Assembly (NCBI GenBank): GCA_022969175.1
Contig: JALJPB010000008.1
Location: 62,001 to 126,000, forward strand
Direction of reading: 5' to 3'
From: Colwellia sp.
GTDB taxonomy: Bacteria > Pseudomonadota > Gammaproteobacteria > Enterobacterales > Alteromonadaceae
DNA: 64,000 nucleotides
In this document: piece after piece, positions 1-8,600 of the stretch
How positions within the stretch are numbered: position 1 is the first letter of the stretch
Layout: each line of letters begins with the position of its first letter
Notes under the pieces: model-generated
Databases searched by the model: none
Told to the model about the DNA's origin: nothing
What the model saw: the letters and a program-made list of their open reading frames with translations, nothing else
Made by a program: the position numbers and the translations under genes

Positions 1-1108
1 TACGGCTTCGAATATCAATTACAAAAACGAGCAAGAGTTAGTTTTATTTAATAGTATCATCAACAAAAAACAAAAATTAACTGACCATTTAATATTTGAG
101 TATTCTTTAACTAATGCGCCATGGCGCTTTGTCTATTTAGTTTCACATCAAAAAATAACACAAAAAATATTAGAAGAATCAATGTTATATAATCTTGCAT
201 CAATATTCGCGCTACTAAGCCTAGTTATTGGTTATTTTACTATTAATAATTTTTTCATAAAACCGGCTATTAGCTCTGAACAAAAACTTAAAGCGGCCAA
301 TAAAGATTTAAATTCAACCAAGGATGAATTACAACAAAACCTAGCAGATTTAAAAAATACTCAACAGAAAATGATTGAATCAGAAAAGCTTGCCGCACTC
401 GGTGTTTTAGTAACGGGCATCGCGCATGAAATTAACACTCCTTTAGGCGTGGCAATAACTAGCAGTTCATGTGCTCATGAAAACAGTGAAAGAATTAATA
501 AGTTATTTAGTGAAAATGCCATGACAAAAAGTGATTTTACTCACTTTTTATCTTTCATAGATGAATCTTCGACTATGGTAAATAAAAACTTAAACCGAGT
601 GGCAGATTTAGTAAAAGATTTCAAATCAGTTTCAGCTCAAAGTAATCACTATGCCTTATCTGAATTTGATTTTAGTCATTATCTTCATCAAATCGTTAAG
701 TTATTCATGAACCTTCATAATCCCATTAGTCACAAAATCAATATTCAATGTGATGCCTTTACTATTACCAGCTATGAAGTTGCCTTTGACCAAATTATTA
801 CTAATTTATTAGAGAACTCAATTAATCATGCATTTACACCGGAACAACAAGGTGAAATCAACTTAAAAATATCGAGGAAAAATGGCCAAATAGAACTTTG
901 TTATTCAGACAATGGACAAGGCATTAGTGCTGATGAAAAAACCAAGGTATTTGAACCTTTTTATACTACGAAAAGAATTAACAACGTAGGTTTAGGTTTA
1001 TTTATCGTTCATAATATTGTTAAAGAAAAGCTTAATGGCGATATAGAAATAGATGAGGATTTATCTCAAGGATTAGCCTTTAAAATAACCTGGCCAAATA
1101 ACCACTGA
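1..1108 (+). CDS. Sensor histidine kinase, 5' end missing (runs off left edge)
   Basis: The reading frame is open to the first base of the window, so the ATG at 182 is internal and about 60 further residues are visible upstream. These look like the end of a periplasmic sensor domain. A membrane helix follows (residues 1-25 counted from 182), then a coiled coil, then the kinase core: H-box GIAHEINTPLGV with His82, an N-box (NLLENSINHAF), the G1 box DNGQGI, the F-box EPFYTTKR and the G2 box GLGLF. It is therefore a membrane kinase that should autophosphorylate and pass phosphate to a response regulator, but no regulator gene lies beside it. The kinase at 8601-10358 is a clear paralogue with the same unusual H-box. 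The signal sensed is unknown. Confidence 0.9.
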   Translation, partial: TASNINYKNEQELVLFNSIINKKQKLTDHLIFEYSLTNAPWRFVYLVSHQKITQKILEESMLYNLASIFALLSLVIGYFTINNFFIKPAISSEQKLKAANKDLNSTKDELQQNLADLKNTQQKMIESEKLAALGVLVTGIAHEINTPLGVAITSSSCAHENSERINKLFSENAMTKSDFTHFLSFIDESSTMVNKNLNRVADLVKDFKSVSAQSNHYALSEFDFSHYLHQIVKLFMNLHNPISHKINIQCDAFTITSYEVAFDQIITNLLENSINHAFTPEQQGEINLKISRKNGQIELCYSDNGQGISADEKTKVFEPFYTTKRINNVGLGLFIVHNIVKEKLNGDIEIDEDLSQGLAFKITWPNNH

Positions 1109-1121
1109 TAATAAGCCATAT

Positions 1122-1694
1122 CTACCATTGAATTTGAATGGTAGTCCCCACAGAAACTAATGTCATAAACTCATCCATTTCATCATTAGAAATAGCAATG
1201 CAACCGTTAGTCCAATCAAAGTTTTTCCGAAAGCTAGATAATTCACCTGACATGTTTTTTTGACCATGTATCATGATAAAACCACCGGGGTCAACGCCCT
1301 GCTTCTTAGCTTTTACTTTGTCTAACTCACTTGGATAACTTATATGCATCGAACGATAGTAAGCTGAGTTTTCTTTTTCATAATCGAGAGTGTATTTTCC
1401 TTCTGGTGTTTTCTGATCCCCTTCTTGTTGCTTATGTCCTTTAGGTTGATCACCTAAAGCAATTTGATACTGCTTAATTATTTGATTATCTGACATCAAA
1501 TACATTATTCGTTCCGATTTATTAACCTTTACCAGATCTATAACAACATCAGAATTATTAGAATTTGCTCTTGTATTTAGGCAAGTTAAAGAGAGTATAA
1601 TAAAGAATAAAACAAGTGGAATATTAATCAGTTTCATCAACAGAATGCTTACCTTGAGTGATATGACAAATTTACGAAAATATGACTTAAACAT
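1122..1694 (-). CDS. L,D-transpeptidase (YkuD fold) family protein, YafK-like
   Basis: The C-terminal half has the YkuD signature: an HG motif (His143) and, 22 residues on, NGCIAIS with the candidate catalytic Cys165. The tail NDEMDEFM followed by GTTIQI is typical of the YafK/DpaA branch, which in E. coli cleaves peptidoglycan-lipoprotein links rather than forming cross-links. Which activity this protein has is inference. A hydrophobic stretch near residues 20-44 is a signal peptide or anchor, so the product should be periplasmic. The ATG at 1637 would start directly at the signal peptide and is an alternative; neither start has a good ribosome binding site. The gene converges with the kinase at 1-1108. 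Confidence 0.82.
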   Translation of the reverse strand: MFKSYFRKFVISLKVSILLMKLINIPLVLFFIILSLTCLNTRANSNNSDVVIDLVKVNKSERIMYLMSDNQIIKQYQIALGDQPKGHKQQEGDQKTPEGKYTLDYEKENSAYYRSMHISYPSELDKVKAKKQGVDPGGFIMIHGQKNMSGELSSFRKNFDWTNGCIAISNDEMDEFMTLVSVGTTIQIQW

Positions 1695-1865
1695 TAACTA
1701 ACAATTAGTAGTGATTCAAGCTTTATGCTGCAAGAGTAAAAGAAAGCCAACAGGTAACAATTCATTGGACTTTCATGAAGAACTCAAATTCTCTGAGTAA
1801 AAATGTATAATTCAACTCACCCTGCCTGCTAGCATAATTGAACAATTAGATCTTCGAACAAAAAA

Positions 1866-1896
1866 AAGGCCAAGAAACTAAGTGTTTCTCGGCCTT
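1866..1896 (-). terminator. Hairpin terminator downstream of the 49-residue gene
   Basis: Inverted repeat: 1866-1878 pairs with 1884-1896 (13 positions, one mismatch) around a 5-base loop. On the minus strand the stem is followed by a run of T from the A-tract at 1860-1867. It ends the short gene at 1913-2062. Confidence 0.75.
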
Positions 1897-1912
1897 ATAT
1901 TATTCAAGTAAA

Positions 1913-2062
1913 CTATTCGTAAGAGCGCTCTAACCAGGCAATTTGCATTTTTAATTCCGCGATTTCTTTATTCGCATCGGCTAATTGTTGTTGGGTATTA
2001 TGATGATCTTCGTTATTATTTCCAGTATTAGCTGAAATATTTTGATTATCTTTATGAACCAC
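1913..2062 (-). CDS. Small coiled-coil protein (49 aa), unknown function
   Basis: This short reading frame uses a GTG start at 2062 preceded by AGGTG six bases upstream, and ends with TAG just before a good terminator. The first half is rich in Asn, Gln and His and low in complexity; the second half (about residues 26-49) is a heptad-like amphipathic helix ending AWLERSYE. That helix resembles the start of SlyX-type coiled-coil proteins, but the protein is too short to be SlyX. A proper ribosome binding site, a terminator and a helix-forming C-terminus argue for a real gene. No function can be assigned. Confidence 0.55.
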   Translation of the reverse strand: MVHKDNQNISANTGNNNEDHHNTQQQLADANKEIAELKMQIAWLERSYE

Positions 2063-2155
2063 AAGGCACACCTAATTACGTAAGTTGACCTGTATTATTT
2101 CATACCAAACAACAAATGTAACTGTTTAGTTGTTTATTTAAGCGTCTCATTCAAG

Positions 2156-2731
2156 TTATTTAGAATCAGCACGCCCCATAAATTTACGTTCTTCAGTATT
2201 TATTTTAATTTTATCTCCAGAAGATATATGCTCTGGCACTTGGACAATTAACCCTGTAGAAAGTGTTGCTGGCTTAGTACGTGCACTTGCCGACGCCCCT
2301 TTAATAGAAGGGTCTGTTTCGGTAATAACTAACTCTACACTTGAAGGTAAAGCAACAGCTACCGGCACATCGTCAATAATAATAACGCTTAAACCTTCTG
2401 TTTCTTCATTAATAAATAATGCTTCATCCGCAATTGCTTCTTTGTTTAAATTGTATGGTGTGTAATCTTCATTATCCATAAAGACCAATTCTTCGCCATC
2501 GATATATGAAAACATTGATGGACGACGAATTAAGTCGGCAAAGTTTAGCACTTCATCAGCTTTAAAGGTCTCATCAACTTTACCTCCGGTAACTACATCG
2601 TACATACGCATACGATACAAACTACCACCTGCTCTACCTTGAGGGACTGAACGAGTAATGTCTCTCACAATTAACACTTTGCCATTGTATTCAATAGCAG
2701 CATTTTTCTTTATATCACTAGCCTTTGGCAT
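2156..2731 (-). CDS. yeiP: Elongation factor P-like protein EfpL (YeiP)
   Basis: The 191-residue protein has the three beta-barrel domains of the EF-P family: a KOW-like N-terminal domain (about 1-65), a central OB domain (66-128) and a C-terminal OB domain (129-191). EF-P proper carries a modifiable lysine at the tip of the domain I loop. Here the loop reads [14 protein letters not shown] with Arg and no Lys at that place, the mark of the YeiP/EfpL branch, which relieves ribosome stalling at difficult motifs without beta-lysylation. The start has an AAGGA motif. The gene stands alone between the 49-residue gene and an M14 peptidase gene. Confidence 0.9.
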   Translation of the reverse strand: MPKASDIKKNAAIEYNGKVLIVRDITRSVPQGRAGGSLYRMRMYDVVTGGKVDETFKADEVLNFADLIRRPSMFSYIDGEELVFMDNEDYTPYNLNKEAIADEALFINEETEGLSVIIIDDVPVAVALPSSVELVITETDPSIKGASASARTKPATLSTGLIVQVPEHISSGDKIKINTEERKFMGRADSK

Positions 2732-2867
2732 GAAAAAATCCTTAAAAGTAACTTATATAAACTTAAAATTTTAATGGGTGAAAACTAACACGAACGAAAG
2801 ATTATGAACATGATTGTTGTCATAAACGATGTAAAAAATTTATGGCAAACCTTATTAATGAAAAAAA

Positions 2868-3785
2868 CTATAATTTAACCAAATAATCTAGCGCACCAGT
2901 AATTGCAGCGACTTGAGCGACAATACAATTTTCGTCATCTACCTTTGGGCTATCTGGGTAGACTTCTGTGGTGGTCGAGTATTGCGCTGAAGTAAAACCA
3001 CCGCATAAACCCAGCGCTTTAGTTTCATAATTAATAACACCCCACTGCGTTAACGGAACACCAATTAATTTACCATCTGCGTCTGCTGGGGCAATATGAG
3101 TTATCTGTTCGACTGATTTGATTATTGCCGTTTGAAAATCATCAACAGGGTTTATAGTATCACCGACTAAATAAAAGCCATCAGGGATATTCCAACTTTT
3201 CTGCTCAACTGCATCTCTTGCTTCAAGTGCTGGCCTAAAAGTAGTGTTATCGGTATCTGTCGTTTCGTGTAAGTCAATATGAGCAAAAATTTCAATATCA
3301 TGAAGATCAAAATATTTCATCAAGGCGGCAGATTCTTCCGCTGGGCTATCGCTATAAAAAGAGCGATTAGGGTCTAGTGCCTTTGGGTTCCAACGGTTAA
3401 TCGTTTCGTATCCCCAAGGACTAATACATGGGGCGACAATTAGATTAAACTGCTCGGTATAGCCAAGAGCTTGGCTTTCAATAAACCTAATGGCTCCTTG
3501 CACACCACTGGTTTCATAACCATGAACTCCTCCAGTAACAAGAATATTTTTCTTATTGGCTCGCCAATTTTTAGTTTTTACCAAATACAATGGATATTTT
3601 TCAATATCATATGATAATGCGCCATAATTAATAACATCAAAATCGGCTGTTAAAGCATCAATTTTTGTCCGTACTTCTTGCTGGTAACTGCGTTTAATTG
3701 ATTGCTGAGATAACCATTGTGACTTTTCATCATCGCCCCATTTTTCACCTGTGGTGCCAATGGGATATTTTTGCTTATTATTCAT
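2868..3785 (-). CDS. M14-family zinc peptidase / aspartoacylase-like hydrolase
   Basis: The zinc site of the M14 fold is visible: HGYETS supplies His and Glu (98 and 101, numbered from the upstream ATG at 3815) and DLHETTD supplies the third ligand, His183. ALDPNRSF between them matches the Asn-Arg substrate-binding motif. This places it among cytosolic M14 hydrolases related to carboxypeptidases and succinylglutamate desuccinylase. There is no signal peptide, and the substrate is unknown. I prefer the ATG at 3785, where the conserved part of the family begins; the ATG at 3815 would add ten residues and neither has a strong ribosome binding site. It is separated from pstS by a terminator. Confidence 0.8.
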   Translation of the reverse strand: MNNKQKYPIGTTGEKWGDDEKSQWLSQQSIKRSYQQEVRTKIDALTADFDVINYGALSYDIEKYPLYLVKTKNWRANKKNILVTGGVHGYETSGVQGAIRFIESQALGYTEQFNLIVAPCISPWGYETINRWNPKALDPNRSFYSDSPAEESAALMKYFDLHDIEIFAHIDLHETTDTDNTTFRPALEARDAVEQKSWNIPDGFYLVGDTINPVDDFQTAIIKSVEQITHIAPADADGKLIGVPLTQWGVINYETKALGLCGGFTSAQYSTTTEVYPDSPKVDDENCIVAQVAAITGALDYLVKL

Positions 3786-3842
3786 AATAAATACCAATGC
3801 TGTAATTTTTTTCATATTTAACCAAGAAGCTCTGCTAAAAAC

Positions 3843-3873
3843 AATAAAAGCCTGACAATGTCAGGCTTTTATT
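3843..3873 (-). terminator. Rho-independent terminator of pstS
   Basis: A perfect 15-base inverted repeat (3843-3857 with 3859-3873) is followed on the minus strand by a T-rich tract. It sits 36 bases after the pstS stop codon. Confidence 0.9.
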
Positions 3874-3908
3874 AATTGGTAGACTCTCGGCTTTGTTCAG
3901 ATAAAACG

Positions 3909-4874
3909 CTAAAAAGTTAAACCTAATTTCTTATATTCTTTTGCTACCACTTTAGCAGGCAAAGGAATGTAGCCATCTTTTTCAACAATTTTCTGGCCAG
4001 ACTTTGAAAGTATCATCTTTAAAAGCTCAGCTTCCATTGGCGCTAAAGGTTTGTTTGGATGTTTATTCACATAAAGATATAAATAACGCGACAGAGGGTA
4101 TTTACCCGATATAGCGTTCTGCATATTCGCTTCAATATAATTATCATCTTTTTTAGATAAAGGTAGTGCACGCACGCCTGAGGTTTTATAACCTATACCT
4201 GAATATCCAATACCATTTAATGAAGACGATACTGATTGCACAACGGAAGCCGAGCCAGGTTGTTCGTTGACGGTATTTTTAAAGTCACCTTTACATAAAG
4301 CTTTCTTTTTAAAGTAACCATAAGTGCCAGATACAGAGTTACGACCATATAGCTGTATATCTTTACCTGTCCAAGCACCGGTTAATCCTAAATCCCCCCA
4401 ACGGTCAACATCTTTAATAGCACCACATTTGCGATTATTTGAAAAAATAGCATCTATTTGGTCAATTCGTAGCCCTTTTATAGGGTTATCTTTGTGAACA
4501 AATACCGCTAAAGCATCAATGGCAACACGAACGGCAGTTGGTTTATAGCCATAACGTTTCTCAAAGGCTTCAATTTCACGAGACTTCATTTTACGGCTCA
4601 TAGGGCCTACATTTGAAGTCGCTTCAGTTAATGCTGGAGGAGCTGTTGATGAACCTGCTGCTTGAATTTGTATATTAACATTAGGATAGCTACGTTTAAA
4701 TTCTTCTGCCCAAAAGGTCATCATGTTAGCTAACGTGTCTGAGCCAACTGAAGATAAGTTACCTGATACACCACTGACTTTTTTATAGGTAGGTAAATCC
4801 TTGTCTATAGCTACAGCCGAAAAACTTAACGCGGCTGTTAAACCAACTGCTGATAAGAAACTTTTAATTTTCAT
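3909..4874 (-). CDS. pstS: Phosphate ABC transporter substrate-binding protein PstS
   Basis: PstS captures inorganic phosphate in the periplasm for the high-affinity Pst importer. The 321-residue protein starts with a Sec signal peptide (about 1-22) and shows the PstS binding loops: [24 protein letters not shown] and [11 protein letters not shown] strong ribosome binding site (GGAGAG) fixes the start. Upstream are 11-bp-phased Pho boxes reaching into the end of phoR, so it should be induced by PhoB on phosphate starvation. The pstCAB and phoU genes are not next to it, so the transporter body must be encoded elsewhere. Confidence 0.93.
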   Translation of the reverse strand: MKIKSFLSAVGLTAALSFSAVAIDKDLPTYKKVSGVSGNLSSVGSDTLANMMTFWAEEFKRSYPNVNIQIQAAGSSTAPPALTEATSNVGPMSRKMKSREIEAFEKRYGYKPTAVRVAIDALAVFVHKDNPIKGLRIDQIDAIFSNNRKCGAIKDVDRWGDLGLTGAWTGKDIQLYGRNSVSGTYGYFKKKALCKGDFKNTVNEQPGSASVVQSVSSSLNGIGYSGIGYKTSGVRALPLSKKDDNYIEANMQNAISGKYPLSRYLYLYVNKHPNKPLAPMEAELLKMILSKSGQKIVEKDGYIPLPAKVVAKEYKKLGLTF

Positions 4875-4957
4875 TTTACTCTCCGATGAGATTTGCTAAA
4901 GCAAGATTAATTTGCTTTAGCGATACTTTATAATTACCACCACTATAAGAAGAAAAT

Positions 4958-4997
4958 ATGACAGTTATATTGCGCAATTATGACACTTATATTACAG
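4958..4997 (-). promoter_or_regulatory. Pho boxes upstream of pstS
   Basis: Read on the minus strand, CTGTAAT (4991-4997) and GTGTCAT (4980-4986) are 11 bp apart, the spacing of PhoB half-sites. A third, CTGTCAT (4958-4964), lies exactly 22 bp further, keeping the phase, with one degenerate site between. The first box overlaps the last sense codon and stop of phoR and lies about 105 bp before the pstS start. E. coli consensus: CTGTCAT, four A/T bases, CTGTCAT. Confidence 0.8.
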
Positions 4998-6320
4998 GCT
5001 ACTTTTTTTAACCTTGTCTGAAAGATCGACCACACTGACTTCATCAAATACAATGGCGAATTCACTACCAACACCCCATTCACTGTTAATCACTAATTCA
5101 GCATTGTGATGATGCAATACATGTTTCACGATAGCTAAACCAAGACCTGAACCACCAGTATCCCTTGAGCGAGACTTATCAATACGATAAAACCGTTCAG
5201 TTAATCGGTTAATATCTTCTGGTTTTATCCCTGGGCCATTATCTTTGACCACAAATTGTGCTTTGCCTCCTTGTTTTAACCAACTCACTTTAATGCTACC
5301 CTGCTCTTGTGTGTAAGCAATAGCGTTAGAGAGCAAATTGGCACAAGCACTTTTTAACTCCGTATCAATACCTACGATACCAATATCAGTATCAATATTA
5401 GTTTCAATGTGGTGAGACTTATTTTTATTTAACCAACTAACATCATCGACTAAGGTATTAATAAGTAAGGGCATGTCAACGACATGTTTTTTATTAATAT
5501 CTGAATGAATCTCGACTTTTGATAGGTTTAATAATTGCTCAACTAACCGATCCATTCTAGATACCTGGCCTTCAATCGTTGAAAACGCCTTTTGCCAATG
5601 AGGATCTAATGCATGATCGGTTGATTGAATCATTTCGACATAACCTCGAACCACCGTTAAAGGAGTTTTTAGCTCATGTGAAACATTGGCGACAAAATCA
5701 CGACGCATTTGTTCGAGTCGATGGATATGGCTGATATCTCTGGCTAACAATAAAATATGCTCGCTGCCATAAGCCATTAAGCGAATTTCAAGTTGAATAT
5801 CACTGTTAACAGGAGAAACTAACAAACAGGGTGCGTCATAAACTCCCTCTTCTAAATATTTGGCAAATTCAGGCGCCCTTAATAAGTTATCAACCCGCTG
5901 GCCAAGATCGCCAGGCCAACGCACCCCTAGTAATTTATTAGCTTTCTTATTTCCCCATTGAATGGCTAAGTCATCAGACAAAACTAAAGCAGCGTCAGGT
6001 AGGGCTTCGGCGCCATCACGAAAACGACGAATTTTTTCATTTAAGACTTTGGCTTTTTGGCGATGTTGTTTGATTTGCCGATAAAGACCATCGTAGACAC
6101 GTCCCCAAATTCCGTCTGATTGAGGAGGAGAGATAGCTTTACTTTGCCACAACCACTCAACTAATTTAAATAAATGACTATAGTGCCAAATTAGCAGCAC
6201 TAAAGTAGTGGTCAGTAGTGCTAATAAAGTATAGCCAAACATCCAACCAACAAAGCCACTTGACAGTAAGATGAGCACAAAGCGTAAAATAATTACTCGT
6301 GCTGATATTCGAAGATGCAT
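4992..6320 (-). CDS. phoR: Phosphate regulon sensor histidine kinase PhoR
   Basis: PhoR phosphorylates PhoB when phosphate is scarce. The 442-residue protein has two membrane helices near residues 10-48, a linker, a PAS domain (about 95-195), and a kinase core with SHELKTPL (His215), an N-box (ANLLSNAIAYT), KDNGPGI and GGSGLGLAIV. There is no large periplasmic domain, as is typical of PhoR, which senses through the Pst transporter. It lies 78 bp downstream of phoB on the same strand, the standard phoBR order, and its 3' end overlaps the pstS Pho box. Confidence 0.94.
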   Translation of the reverse strand: MHLRISARVIILRFVLILLSSGFVGWMFGYTLLALLTTTLVLLIWHYSHLFKLVEWLWQSKAISPPQSDGIWGRVYDGLYRQIKQHRQKAKVLNEKIRRFRDGAEALPDAALVLSDDLAIQWGNKKANKLLGVRWPGDLGQRVDNLLRAPEFAKYLEEGVYDAPCLLVSPVNSDIQLEIRLMAYGSEHILLLARDISHIHRLEQMRRDFVANVSHELKTPLTVVRGYVEMIQSTDHALDPHWQKAFSTIEGQVSRMDRLVEQLLNLSKVEIHSDINKKHVVDMPLLINTLVDDVSWLNKNKSHHIETNIDTDIGIVGIDTELKSACANLLSNAIAYTQEQGSIKVSWLKQGGKAQFVVKDNGPGIKPEDINRLTERFYRIDKSRSRDTGGSGLGLAIVKHVLHHHNAELVINSEWGVGSEFAIVFDEVSVVDLSDKVKKSSL

Positions 6321-6398
6321 ATTAATTTAATTCAATATAGGGTTTAGTATTATATCAATTCCATTAAGTTTCTTAGTGGGAACTTATTGAATTTGGCA

Positions 6399-7100
6399 TT
6401 AGGCACTTTTTTTCAATTTACCTGAAAAACGATAACCAGAGCCTCGAACTGTTTGGATAAACTCTTCATGGCCATCACCGGTAATAGCTTTACGTAAACG
6501 TCTTATATGAACGTCAACCGTTCGGTCTTCAACATAGACATTTGTCCCCCAAACATTATCTAATAACTGCTCTCGAGAGTATACCCGCTCGGTATGGGTC
6601 ATAAAAAAATGCAACAAACGGAACTCTGTTGGACCTAAATCTAAGCTGTCGTTATTAATAGATACCCGATGGGATACAGGGTCTAATTTAAGGCCATGAA
6701 ATTCAATTTCTTCTTCTAACGATGTTGGTGCAACTCGGCGAATCACCGCTTTAATTCTAGCGATCAATTCTTTGGGTGAAAAAGGCTTGGTAACATAATC
6801 GTCAACACCCGCTTCAAAACCTTTGACTTTATCGTCTTCATCGGCACGAGCGGTTAACATGATAATAGGAATACTTCGGGTATATTCATTTTGTTTCAAA
6901 TGCTTAGCGAGTTTTACACCAGTACCACCGGGCAACATCCAATCGAGCAAAATCAAATCGGGGTAAGGTTCTTTAATTTTTGCTAATGCTTGCTCATAAT
7001 CTTCTGCTTCAATAGCATTAAAACCATTTTGCTCTAATACAAAGGTGATCATTTCCCTGATCGGCGTTTCATCTTCAACAACTAATATTTGTCTGCTCAT
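6399..7100 (-). CDS. phoB: Phosphate regulon response regulator PhoB
   Basis: PhoB is the DNA-binding regulator of the phosphate starvation response. It has a receiver domain (1-120) with phospho-acceptor Asp53 in LLDWMLPG and the conserved Lys in TKPFSPKEL, followed by an OmpR-type winged helix (about 130-230) ending RGSGYRF. Length (233) matches E. coli PhoB (229). The ribosome binding site AGGAAG precedes ATG 7100. A near-consensus Pho box about 80 bp upstream indicates autoregulation. phoR follows on the same strand. Confidence 0.95.
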   Translation of the reverse strand: MSRQILVVEDETPIREMITFVLEQNGFNAIEAEDYEQALAKIKEPYPDLILLDWMLPGGTGVKLAKHLKQNEYTRSIPIIMLTARADEDDKVKGFEAGVDDYVTKPFSPKELIARIKAVIRRVAPTSLEEEIEFHGLKLDPVSHRVSINNDSLDLGPTEFRLLHFFMTHTERVYSREQLLDNVWGTNVYVEDRTVDVHIRRLRKAITGDGHEEFIQTVRGSGYRFSGKLKKSA

Positions 7101-7180
7101 GTCAACTTCCTAACTTTAATAACAATCAATACAATCTTTACGTTTGATTACATTTCCTAAGGTCATTGTGCTAAATTTTA

Positions 7181-7198
7181 ATGACAGTTTTATGACAA
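7181..7198 (-). promoter_or_regulatory. Pho box upstream of phoB
   Basis: On the minus strand the 18 bases read TTGTCAT, ATAA-type spacer, CTGTCAT: half-sites at 7192-7198 and 7181-7187, 11 bp apart, a near-perfect match to the E. coli Pho box. It lies about 80 bp upstream of the phoB start, consistent with PhoB autoregulation. Confidence 0.88.
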
Positions 7199-7269
7199 AA
7201 CGATAATAACATTAATTATTTTATCAAAGCTAAAATATATGGCAGCAGAATACAAAATGATACAGAAAA

Positions 7270-7302
7270 AAAACCAATGATGACCATGTCATCATTGGTT
7301 TT
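7270..7302 (-). terminator. Terminator downstream of the porin gene
   Basis: A perfect 15-base stem (7270-7284 with 7288-7302) around a 3-base loop is followed on the minus strand by a T run. It separates the porin gene from the phoB promoter. Confidence 0.9.
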
Positions 7303-7337
7303 AATATTTATATCGCCTCAAGTTTCTCAGACGTGAA

Positions 7338-8315
7338 TTAGAACTTCTGTTCCATGCCTATGGCAAAATAAGTTCCTTCGTTAGCGGCTTTAATGGTTTC
7401 ACCATCACCACCCACTAACTCTTCACGATCGGTATACCAAGCAAAAACTTTGGTATTCTTACCTAACTTATAATCGGCACCAATACTTATCGCATCAGCC
7501 CCGGCAAATTCTTGATATTGTATTTTAGTTAAAACAGGGCCAATTTTGTAAGAAGCATTTACGGCATAACCATTCTCAGATTTACCGGAGTCCGTTAACT
7601 CAGACTTAGTTAAAATCCCCCCTACTCTAAAATCACCAAATTTATACATACCGGTTAAACGAGTATTCGCCAAAAACAACGTTTCTTTAATACCATCGGT
7701 AACCACTTTTGTTGGCATATTTTCATCGCGGGCAATCGATAAAAAGAAATTTGTTTTTTTCAAACTCATATCACCAAAAGCAAGACCCACCGAATAAGGG
7801 TCATCTAAGTCTTTGTCTTCTGACAAAATATAACTTGCTAAAAATTGTACATTATTAAATGTTGGTGACTTATAAGTTAATGAGTCAGTAACACGGTTTT
7901 CACCGATGAATAAATGTTTTAAATCGCCTTCATAATCGTTGAATAAATCAAATTTACCTTGAGATACCTTTAAAGTGGTATCAGCACGACCAATAGTAAC
8001 CTCACCAAAGCCACCTCTTAACCCTACCCACTGATTACGGGCTGTAAGGGTATCTTTAGTGTCATCATCAACATTAACTTGCCATTCAAGTTTATAAATA
8101 GCTTCAAGAGCATAATCAGTATCAAGGGTATACTTTCCTTTAACACCAACACGAGAAGCGTTACTTTTTAGTTCATTAAAAGAATCATCACCTTCCTCAG
8201 CTGCTTGCAAAGAAATATTAAGTTTGCCATAAAAATCTACAACTTCATCAGCAACTGCAGGCAGTGCCAATACTGAACATAGGGCTAATGTTATTGTGCT
8301 TTTAATAAATGTCAT
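7338..8315 (-). CDS. Gram-negative general porin with a Pho-box promoter
   Basis: This is an outer membrane trimeric-porin type protein of 325 residues. It has a signal peptide (about 1-22, cleaved after AVA), then VDFYGKLNISLQ, the typical first strand of this family, a repeating beta-strand pattern, the loop motif GLRGGFGEVTIGR and a C-terminal aromatic strand ending MEQKF. A longer frame begins at a TTG (8366), but the ATG at 8315 follows AAAGGT and sits directly at the signal peptide, so I use it. A Pho box lies 77 bp upstream, so the porin is likely induced during phosphate starvation, like PhoE in enterobacteria. The selectivity is unknown. Confidence 0.88.
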   Translation of the reverse strand: MTFIKSTITLALCSVLALPAVADEVVDFYGKLNISLQAAEEGDDSFNELKSNASRVGVKGKYTLDTDYALEAIYKLEWQVNVDDDTKDTLTARNQWVGLRGGFGEVTIGRADTTLKVSQGKFDLFNDYEGDLKHLFIGENRVTDSLTYKSPTFNNVQFLASYILSEDKDLDDPYSVGLAFGDMSLKKTNFFLSIARDENMPTKVVTDGIKETLFLANTRLTGMYKFGDFRVGGILTKSELTDSGKSENGYAVNASYKIGPVLTKIQYQEFAGADAISIGADYKLGKNTKVFAWYTDREELVGGDGETIKAANEGTYFAIGMEQKF

Positions 8316-8391
8316 GTTTTTACCTTTAATAGTTTCCAATAACTGGAATGTGCTACTCAAATTCAATTGTGCTGAAGTTTGCCACTTAACT

Positions 8392-8409
8392 ATGACACTT
8401 TTGTGACAA
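8392..8409 (-). promoter_or_regulatory. Pho box upstream of the porin gene
   Basis: On the minus strand TTGTCAC (8403-8409) and GTGTCAT (8392-8398) are spaced 11 bp apart with an A/T spacer. It lies 77-94 bp upstream of the preferred porin start. Confidence 0.78.
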
Positions 8410-8600
8410 AAGACATGTTTTTTACCCTTTTGTGAAGATATATTGAAATTTTTAAGACGTTAATCGATTATATATTTACCGTTTCAGGATGTTATGCTTA
8501 ACTGATAGATAAGTTTGTGCGTAAAATAGTCATTAAATTAAACTGCAGCTCGTTATTTTAGAGCTATTTAAATTAACACCCATTAATAAAGACGAGCAAA

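Noticed and set aside
1122-1144. 8-bp hairpin at the end of the L,D-transpeptidase gene
   Set aside because: It overlaps the coding end and has no T run on either strand, so I do not call it a terminator.
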